From Camelimonas lactis (GTDB lineage Bacteria; Pseudomonadota; Alphaproteobacteria; Rhizobiales; Beijerinckiaceae): 64,000 nucleotides of DNA. Location of the stretch: assembly GCF_004342915.1 (NCBI RefSeq), contig NZ_SLWL01000003.1, forward strand, positions 186,001 through 250,000, written 5' to 3'. Below the pieces are notes generated by a model. The model was given only the letters and a program-made list of their open reading frames with translations, did not search any database and was not told the DNA's origin. Shown here in pieces: positions 58,423 to 64,000 of this stretch. Made by a program: the position numbers and the translations under genes. The stretch's first letter is position 1, and the number at the start of each line of letters is the position of its first letter.

Positions 58423-58458
58423 GCGGCCCGCGCCACATCTGGCGCGGGCCGCATATTT
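58423..58458 (+). terminator. Rho-independent terminator after rimI
   Basis: A perfect 13-bp stem (58423-58435 with 58440-58452), CATC loop, followed by ATATTTTTT. It ends nfu-tsaB-rimI transcription before the convergent pckA. Confidence 0.88.
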
Positions 58459-58502
58459 TTTAACTGGCCGGCGATAATGCGTCCGCCGGACTCATGCCGG
58501 CC

Positions 58503-60104
58503 TTATTTCTGGCCAGGCGCCGCGGCGCGGATTTCCGCGTCCACATGCGGCTCGAAGGTTTTGAAATTGTCGTGGAACATGCCGACCAGGCGTTGCGCCG
58601 TGGCGGCGAAATCCGCCTTGTCGGCCCAGGTCTTCATCGGGTCCAGAATGTCGTTCTCGATGCCCGGAACCGCGACCGGAACTTCGAAGCCGAAGTTTGG
58701 ATCAGCGCGGAACTCGACCTTGTTCAGGGAGCCATCGAGCGCGGCGCCGAGCAGGGCGCGGGTGACGCGGATCGGCATACGACTGCCAATTCCGTGCTTG
58801 CCGCCGGTCCAGCCCGTGTTCACCAGCCAGCAGGTCACGCCGTATTTCGCGATCAGTTCGCGCAGCAGGTTGCCGTACTCGGAAGGATGGCGCGGCATGA
58901 ACGGCGCGCCGAAGCAGGTGGAGAACGTCGCCTGCGGCTCGGTCACGCCCTTCTCGGTGCCAGCGACCTTGGCGGTGTAGCCGGACAGGAAATGATACAT
59001 CGCCTGCGCTGGCGTCATGCGGGCGATCGGCGGCATGACGCCGAAAGCGTCGGCCGTCAGCATGATGATGTTCTTCGGAATGCCGGCGCGGCCGGTGGCC
59101 GAGGCGTTCGGAATGAAATCCAGCGGATAGGCGCAGCGCGTGTTTTCCGTCTTCGACGTATCGTCGAAGTCGGGCTCACGGGTCAGCGGATCGACGACCA
59201 CGTTTTCCAGGACGGTGCCGAAGCGCTCGGTGGTGGCGTAGATCTCAGGTTCGGCTTCGCGCGACAGCCGCACGGTCTTGGCGTAGCAGCCGCCCTCGAA
59301 GTTGAACACGCCTTCGGGCGACCAGCCATGCTCGTCGTCGCCGATCAGCGTGCGCTTGGGATCAGCGGAAAGCGTGGTCTTGCCGGTGCCGGAGAGGCCG
59401 AAAAATACGGCGACGTCGCCATCGGGACCGGCGTTGGCCGAGCAATGCATCGGCATCACGCCAACGGTCGGCAGCACGTAATTGAGATAGGTGAACACCG
59501 ACTTCTTCATCTCGCCGGCGTAGCTGGTGCCGCCGATGAGCACGATCTTGCGCGTGAAGTCGATGGCGATGACGGTTTCGCTGCGCACGCCGTGCCGGGC
59601 TGGATCAGCCTTGAACGACGGCAGGTCGACGATCGTCATTTCGGGAACATAGCTGCTCACCTCGCTGCGGTCCGGGCGGATCAGCAGGTTGCGGATGAAC
59701 AGCGAGTGCCAGGCGAATTCCGTGAAAACGCGGGCGCGCACGCGGTGGGCCGGGTCGGCGCCGCCAAAGAGGTCCTGCGCGAACAGTTCCTTGCCTTTTG
59801 CGTGGGCGATGAAATCGGCCAGGAGCGTATCGAACTGGGCCGGCGTGATGGCGCCGTTATTGTCCCACCAAACCGCGTTTTCGGTGTTGGCGTCGCGCAC
59901 CACGAACTTGTCCTTGGGGGAGCGGCCGGTGTGCACGCCGGTTTCGGCGAGCAGGGCGCCGCCCCGGACCAGCTGTGCTTCATCCCTTTTCAGGGCTTCT
60001 TCATACAGGCGGGGGGCTTCGAGATTCCAGTTTACCCGTTTGAGCTCACGAAAACCGAAGCTTTCAGCGCCATGCGCTGCATTGAATACGCCCACGTTCT
60101 CCAC
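58503..60104 (-). CDS. pckA: Phosphoenolpyruvate carboxykinase (ATP)
   Basis: Gluconeogenic enzyme (533 residues) converting oxaloacetate and ATP to [18 protein letters not shown]-loop [14 protein letters not shown] (about 235), [23 protein letters not shown], and [15 protein letters not shown] are diagnostic. The GTG at 60104 has AAGGAGG upstream; a longer ATG frame adds 21 unrelated residues. In several rhizobia pckA lies divergently beside chvI; here it is downstream of and co-directional with the chv/pts chain, 269 nt after the HPr gene. Confidence 0.96.
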   Translation of the reverse strand: MENVGVFNAAHGAESFGFRELKRVNWNLEAPRLYEEALKRDEAQLVRGGALLAETGVHTGRSPKDKFVVRDANTENAVWWDNNGAITPAQFDTLLADFIAHAKGKELFAQDLFGGADPAHRVRARVFTEFAWHSLFIRNLLIRPDRSEVSSYVPEMTIVDLPSFKADPARHGVRSETVIAIDFTRKIVLIGGTSYAGEMKKSVFTYLNYVLPTVGVMPMHCSANAGPDGDVAVFFGLSGTGKTTLSADPKRTLIGDDEHGWSPEGVFNFEGGCYAKTVRLSREAEPEIYATTERFGTVLENVVVDPLTREPDFDDTSKTENTRCAYPLDFIPNASATGRAGIPKNIIMLTADAFGVMPPIARMTPAQAMYHFLSGYTAKVAGTEKGVTEPQATFSTCFGAPFMPRHPSEYGNLLRELIAKYGVTCWLVNTGWTGGKHGIGSRMPIRVTRALLGAALDGSLNKVEFRADPNFGFEVPVAVPGIENDILDPMKTWADKADFAATAQRLVGMFHDNFKTFEPHVDAEIRAAAPGQK

Positions 60105-60185
60105 GAAACGTCCTCCTTGGGGCCGTCCGGGGGGCTTGAGAAGCCTGCAACGGCCGCCAGCGGTCAATCAGATGTGCGGTTCCTA

Positions 60186-60201
60186 TGACAGAAATCTGTC
60201 A
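60186..60201. promoter_or_regulatory. Inverted repeat in the pckA upstream region
   Basis: TGACAGA-AA-TCTGTCA, perfect 7-bp arms, 82 nt upstream of the pckA start codon. It is a plausible operator for a dimeric regulator of gluconeogenesis; the identity of the regulator is unknown. Confidence 0.5.
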
Positions 60202-60373
60202 GCGTTTCTACGTGGCAATGTAAGTACAATGCAACGGCGCCGAACGCGCGTGTTTCACGTCAGCGCCAGAGGCCGGGCTTTCCCCGGAAATTGGCGCATT
60301 GCAGGCTGAAGGGCGTTTTCCGCGTCTCTTGGACGCATGTGGTCGCGCACGGCGAGGCCCGACCCTGCCGGTT

Positions 60374-60688
60374 TTACTCTTCCTCGCCAAACCGGTCGGC
60401 GAGCAAGGCCTCGATGGCGTTCAGGGCTTCTTCGGCGTCATGGCCGCTGGCGGAAACGATAACGGAGGTGCCCTTGGCCGCGGCGAGCGTCAGGAGACCC
60501 ATGATCGAGCGGCCGCCCACAGTTTCCCCGCACCGCGTCACCGTGACGTCAGCTTCGAAGCGGTCGACGGTCTGAACGAATTTGGCGGATGCGCGGGCAT
60601 GAAGCCCTTTGCGGTTGATAATCGGCAACTCGCGCGACAGCGCGCCAGGCGGCAGATCGGGAGGCGGGAAGTCTGGCTCGCAGTCCAA
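60374..60688 (-). CDS. Phosphocarrier protein HPr
   Basis: 104-residue HPr of the regulatory (nitrogen-type) PTS. The phosphorylation His is in NRKGLHARASAKFV, and the HprK target Ser in GGRSIMGLLTLAA. About 15 extra residues (Pro/Asp-rich) precede the usual start, from a TTG at 60688; no closer start codon is visible. It sits 12 nt after the EIIA gene. Confidence 0.92.
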   Translation of the reverse strand: MDCEPDFPPPDLPPGALSRELPIINRKGLHARASAKFVQTVDRFEADVTVTRCGETVGGRSIMGLLTLAAAKGTSVIVSASGHDAEEALNAIEALLADRFGEEE

Positions 60689-60700
60689 GCGGCGGGCCTC

Positions 60701-61102
60701 CTATTTACCAGCCAGGACGCGGCTGGCGACGTTGATATACTTCCGTCCGGCTTCCTGCGCCTGCAGCACCGCGTCGGCCAGCGGCAGGTCTTCACGAACG
60801 CTGGCGAGCTTGATCAGCATGGGCAGGTTGATGCCGGCGATGACCTCAACCTGGAGGCCGGCCATGCAGGAGATGGCGAGGTTCGAGGGCGTGCCGCCGA
60901 ACATGTCGGTAAGGACCACCACGCCGGAGCCGCTGTCCACATGGCGCACCGCCGTCAGGATATCCTGACGGCGACTGTCCATGTCGTCTTCCGGCCCGAT
61001 TGTGATTGTTTCTACCTGTTGCTGTGGGCCGACGACATGCTCCAGGGCGGAGCGGAATTCCGTGGCCAGACACCCGTGCGTCACAAGCACAAGACCGATC
61101 AT
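60701..61102 (-). CDS. PTS EIIA component, mannose family
   Basis: 133-residue EIIA of the mannose family, phosphorylated by HPr at His9 in VTHGCLATEFRSAL. GVVVLTDMFGGTPSNLAI and VEVIAGINLPML are family motifs. No sugar permease (EIIB/C/D) is present, matching the alphaproteobacterial regulatory PTS, in which this protein transmits phosphorylation state rather than moving sugar. Confidence 0.93.
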   Translation of the reverse strand: MIGLVLVTHGCLATEFRSALEHVVGPQQQVETITIGPEDDMDSRRQDILTAVRHVDSGSGVVVLTDMFGGTPSNLAISCMAGLQVEVIAGINLPMLIKLASVREDLPLADAVLQAQEAGRKYINVASRVLAGK

Positions 61103-61214
61103 TTAGCTTCCCATTGGCGACGCCGGTCCCTGGAGGTCTCTGTCCGGAGCGTCCACAAGAGCAGTCATTTTGAGCATCGGGCGCACAAGCGCAAGATGGG
61201 TGCGACCTTTTCGC

Positions 61215-61733
61215 TCAAAATACCGCGGGTCCCTGATGCTGCTCCGGGGCTACACGCAAACCGGGGTGATCCAGAAAAGCCACGACCAGCAACTCACGCT
61301 GATGATTACGGCCAAGGCTGATCATGGGTAACGACAGGACGCCGTGCTTCCATTGCAACACCGGATCGTCGGGATAACGGGAGCCGTCACCCTTTTCACA
61401 CCACGCCGCCGCGCGTACGACTGCGGTGCGCTCGTACGCGGTTCGCCGGATTCCGTAACCGTACAGTTCGTAGTCGCCGGCCAGACGTGGGTGCGGGCGC
61501 GCCAGCACCCTTTGCCCGGATGTCCACAGCAGCGTGCGATCGTCGGCGACCAGACGGGCGAAGCGGCCGGCGCGGCGCCATCTGTCAATCAGGCCGAGCG
61601 CCAGGGTTGTCTTGCCGGCGCCGCTATCGCCAAGAATGAGCAGGCCCCTGTCGTCCAGGAGCACGCAGGAGGCGTGAACCGACGCCGTTTCATGGGCCCC
61701 CTGACGCGCCGCCAGATCGCAAGGGGGCGGCAT
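61215..61733 (-). CDS. hprK: Short HPr kinase/phosphorylase (HprK)
   Basis: 172-residue HprK made only of the C-terminal catalytic domain, as is usual in alphaproteobacteria. P-loop GDSGAGKTTLALGLIDRW and RLVADDRTLLW are present. The K/P-loop region appears as GDYELYGYGIRRT, somewhat diverged from the GLLEVRGLGI wording of typical rhizobial HprK. ATG at 61733 overlaps the chvG stop by one base, so the genes are coupled. Confidence 0.88.
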   Translation of the reverse strand: MPPPCDLAARQGAHETASVHASCVLLDDRGLLILGDSGAGKTTLALGLIDRWRRAGRFARLVADDRTLLWTSGQRVLARPHPRLAGDYELYGYGIRRTAYERTAVVRAAAWCEKGDGSRYPDDPVLQWKHGVLSLPMISLGRNHQRELLVVAFLDHPGLRVAPEQHQGPAVF

Positions 61734-63514
61734 CAGGCAGCGACCAGCGCCGGGAGGCGCACGACAAAGGTGGCGCCCAGGACGATTGGATCGTCATCGT
61801 CTTCGTCTGTAGGGTCGAGCCGGTTGCGCGCCGTGATCGTTCCCTTGTGCGCCGAAATGATCTGGCGGGAAATCGACAGGCCGAGGCCGGAGTTCTGCCC
61901 AAAACCCTGCTGGGGACGGTCCGTATAGAAGCGCTCAAAAATGCGCTCCAGGGCATGTTCGGGGATGCCCGGGCCGTCATCCTCGACCCGGATCTCCACA
62001 TCCTGCTTGAGGCGCCGCACATGGATGCGGACGCTGGCGCCGTCAGGCGAAAACGAACGCGCGTTATCCACGAGATTGTTGATGACCTGGCTGAGGCGTC
62101 CGTCATGCCCCATGACAACAAAAGCGTCCTTGCCGAGCGGATGCGGGTCGATGGTCACTTGGACCGGCGCCTGTCCTTCCCGGCGCACTTCATTGGCGAT
62201 CGATGAAACGCCCTGCACCAGGCGGGCGACGTCAACCGGCTCGGCGTCTTCGCGCGACAGTTCCGCATCAAGGCGCGAGGCGTCGGAAATGTCGCTGATG
62301 AGCCGGTCGAGACGCCTCACGTCATGCTGGATGACCTCCATCAGCCGGCCACGCGATTCATCGGTTTTCGCGAGCGGCAGGGTTTCCACCGCGCTGCGCA
62401 GCGACGTCAGCGGATTCTTCAGCTCATGGGCGACGTCAGCGGCGAAGCTCTCGATGGCGTCGATGCGGTCGTACATGGCCGTGGTCATGTCGCGCAGGGC
62501 GCCTGACAGGTGGCCAATTTCGTCCGCCCGGTTGGTGAAATCGGGAATGCTGTGGCGTGATCTCGCGCCCTTGCGCACCCGGTCGGCCGCCTCGGCCAGC
62601 CGTCGCATCGGGCCGGCGATGGCGCCAGCCAGCAGGAACGATAGCAGCACCATGACGAGGGCGGCGATCAGGAACACCTGCAGCAGCCCCAGGCGCTCCT
62701 TGGCGATGATCTGGTCGATATCGCCGCCCTGGGTCGAGAGCAGCAGAACGCCGCGGACGGATTTCAGCCGCTGGATAGGCACCGCCACCGAGACGATGGT
62801 TTCGCCATTGCTGTTCACCCGCACAACCGAGGCGGGCTTGCCGGCAATGGCGCTGGCGACCTCTGGCAGGGAGCGGCCGCTGCTGGTGGTCAGCACCTCG
62901 GCCGGAAGGCCTTTGGTCTGCGTCCAGCGGCGGATGGTTTCCCACAGGCGCTCCAGCAATCCTGGGGGCTCGCGGGGGATGGGCGGCAGATCAAGCCGCA
63001 GCACGTCGCCGCGGGCCAGGTGCGACTGGGAATCCAGCAACAGCTGGCCTTCGCGATCGAACACCCTCGCGCGGGTGCCCGTTGGCGTCACAAGGTGACG
63101 CAGCAGGGGCGCGACGCGCTCCGGATTGATCGAGAATTCCAGCGGCGACAGGGCTTCCTCGCCGAAACCGGAGCTTTCTCCAGCCTGGAGTTGCAGCAGC
63201 TTGTCGGGGTCAATCAGGATCGCGTCGGTTTCGACTGTCGCGGAGGTCGCGATGGCGCCAGCGATGATTTCGCCCTGGGTCAGAAGGCTTTGAACCCGGG
63301 CCTCGATCAGGCCCTCGCGAAACTGGTTAAGATACAGGAAGCCGATCAGCAGAACGACGAGGCCGGCCAGGTTCAGCATGACGATGCGGCGCGTCAGGCT
63401 GGACGACATGCGCGTCAGCATCATGCGTGCGAATCGCCTGATGCGCGTTCCCAGTCCCCGGGCCGCCTCATCGGCGGCCGGCTCAACCTGGTCGTCGGAT
63501 ACAGTGTCAGTCAT
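61733..63514 (-). CDS. chvG: Sensor histidine kinase ChvG (ExoS) type
   Basis: 593-residue membrane kinase of the acid/envelope-sensing ChvG-ChvI system. Two membrane helices (LNLAGLVVLLIGFLYL near 65-85 and VFLIAALVMVLLSFLLAGAIAG near 280-300) bracket a periplasmic sensor; a HAMP segment follows, then the H-box FAADVAHELKNPLTSLRSAV (His about 361) and ATPase boxes including GRLSQVINNLVDNARSFS, VEDDGPGIP and GLGLSISRQII. ATG at 63514 is used; its ribosome site is weak. It is 118 nt downstream of chvI. Confidence 0.93.
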   Translation of the reverse strand: MTDTVSDDQVEPAADEAARGLGTRIRRFARMMLTRMSSSLTRRIVMLNLAGLVVLLIGFLYLNQFREGLIEARVQSLLTQGEIIAGAIATSATVETDAILIDPDKLLQLQAGESSGFGEEALSPLEFSINPERVAPLLRHLVTPTGTRARVFDREGQLLLDSQSHLARGDVLRLDLPPIPREPPGLLERLWETIRRWTQTKGLPAEVLTTSSGRSLPEVASAIAGKPASVVRVNSNGETIVSVAVPIQRLKSVRGVLLLSTQGGDIDQIIAKERLGLLQVFLIAALVMVLLSFLLAGAIAGPMRRLAEAADRVRKGARSRHSIPDFTNRADEIGHLSGALRDMTTAMYDRIDAIESFAADVAHELKNPLTSLRSAVETLPLAKTDESRGRLMEVIQHDVRRLDRLISDISDASRLDAELSREDAEPVDVARLVQGVSSIANEVRREGQAPVQVTIDPHPLGKDAFVVMGHDGRLSQVINNLVDNARSFSPDGASVRIHVRRLKQDVEIRVEDDGPGIPEHALERIFERFYTDRPQQGFGQNSGLGLSISRQIISAHKGTITARNRLDPTDEDDDDPIVLGATFVVRLPALVAA

Positions 63515-63632
63515 TCGCGCGCATCGCCCGCCCGGGCGTGTTGAGAGACGGTGTAGCCATCTGCACCGAACAGGACGACGCGCCCGTGAGGGCGCGGCGT
63601 CGGGTTTCATTCAATCCTGGCCCCACGCGTCA

Positions 63633-64000
63633 TCAGGCTTCCTTGAAGCGGTAACCGACGCCATACAGGGTTTCGATCATGTCGAAATTATCATCGACAG
63701 CCTTGAACTTCTTGCGCAGGCGCTTGATGTGGCTGTCGATGGTGCGGTCGTCCACATAGACCTGATCATCATACGCCGCATCCATCAGGGCGTTGCGGCT
63801 TTTCACAACGCCCGGACGCTGGGCCAGCGCCTGCAGGATGAGAAATTCCGTCACGGTCAGGGTCACGGGCTCGTTGCGCCATGTGCAGGTATGGCGCTCC
63901 GGGTCCATCTTGAGCGCGCCCCGCTCTAGGGCGCGGGCGTCGCTTTCCCGCACCGCCGTCTGATCGCGTGGGCTGGCGCGGCGCAACACGGCCTTGACGC
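63633..64000 (-). CDS. chvI: Response regulator ChvI type (5' part missing)
   Basis: C-terminal DNA-binding part (about 122 residues) of an OmpR-family regulator; the receiver domain lies beyond the right edge. [49 protein letters not shown] and [18 protein letters not shown] give the winged helix. It is identified as ChvI by sequence and by the chvG-hprK-EIIA-HPr chain behind it. Confidence 0.9.
   Translation of the reverse strand, partial: VKAVLRRASPRDQTAVRESDARALERGALKMDPERHTCTWRNEPVTLTVTEFLILQALAQRPGVVKSRNALMDAAYDDQVYVDDRTIDSHIKRLRKKFKAVDDNFDMIETLYGVGYRFKEA

Noticed and set aside
58494-60188. 564-codon open frame on the plus strand opposite pckA
   Set aside because: It is antisense to a complete, strongly conserved pckA and its translation is low-complexity Ala/Arg/Gly-rich without family motifs; high GC content creates such frames.
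60250-60261. TGTTTCACGTCA as another parS
   Set aside because: Only the left half matches; the right arm is absent.

Overview
This window is a stretch of GC-rich alphaproteobacterial chromosome, most like Hyphomicrobiales (Rhizobiales). The evidence is gene content and order: ubiH-like/tesB/glnK-amtB/ftsK/lolA/xthA, leuS-lptE-holA, parB-parA-rsmG-mnmG-mnmE-rho-hemJ-hemE, PPDK regulator-maf-aroE-coaE-dnaQ, hisB-DUF2628-hisH-hisA-hisF-hisE-coaA, nfu-tsaB-rimI, and a ChvI-ChvG-HprK-EIIA-HPr chain. Species cannot be named from sequence alone. I saw no rRNA, tRNA, CRISPR, transposase or phage gene. Almost everything is intact core chromosome.

Layout. 1-3.4 kb: 3' part of the gene for a GDP-L-fucose synthase-like enzyme is cut off by the window edge, then a UbiH-family hydroxylase and thioesterase TesB. 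3.5-11.4 kb: glnK-amtB behind a sigma-54 type promoter, ftsK behind a perfect CtrA-type site, lolA and xthA. 11.5-14.2 kb: a cyclic-nucleotide-binding protein, a CenR/OtpR-type response regulator, an L,D-transpeptidase-like protein and a PLP-binding protein. 14.6-18.9 kb: leuS-lptE-holA.

19-32.3 kb is the replication-origin region. parB, parA, rsmG, mnmG, mnmE, rho, hemJ and hemE run leftward, while the PPDK regulator, maf, aroE, coaE and dnaQ run rightward. The divergent gap between hemE and the PPDK regulator gene (about 27949-28409) holds an AT-rich tract, a perfect TTAA-N7-TTAA CtrA site plus a one-mismatch site, a near-consensus DnaA box and four GANTC sites. It is the syntenic equivalent of the Caulobacter and Rickettsia origin. 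A perfect parS (23370-23385) and a series of one- to three-mismatch parS-like palindromes lie on both sides.

32.3-39.9 kb: secB, a Tim44-like protein, an Smr protein, murJ, an MFS transporter and hslU/hslV. 40-49 kb is the most accessory-looking part: a nitronate monooxygenase-like protein, an orphan branched-chain-amino-acid-type binding protein, a cyclase-family hydrolase, a GntR/FCD regulator, a pimeloyl-CoA-dehydrogenase-like PimC/PimD pair, and an orphan membrane-anchored TAXI-type binding protein. 49-53.8 kb: the histidine cluster and coaA. 53.8-58.3 kb: an adenosine-kinase-type PfkB protein, trpS, an Nfu protein, tsaB and rimI. 58.5-64 kb: pckA lies downstream of, and co-oriented with, the HPr/EIIA/HprK/ChvG/ChvI chain; ChvI is cut by the right edge.

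I found no clear new multi-gene system. The best leads are the origin/segregation signals (ori, CtrA, GANTC, parS), the CtrA site in front of ftsK, the catabolic island at 40-47.5 kb with tandem 14-bp direct repeats in its divergent promoter region, and local departures from the gene order I expect (murJ away from trpS, no mltA after the Tim44-like gene, pckA on the other side of the chv/pts chain, hslV and hslU separated by a dispersed repeat).
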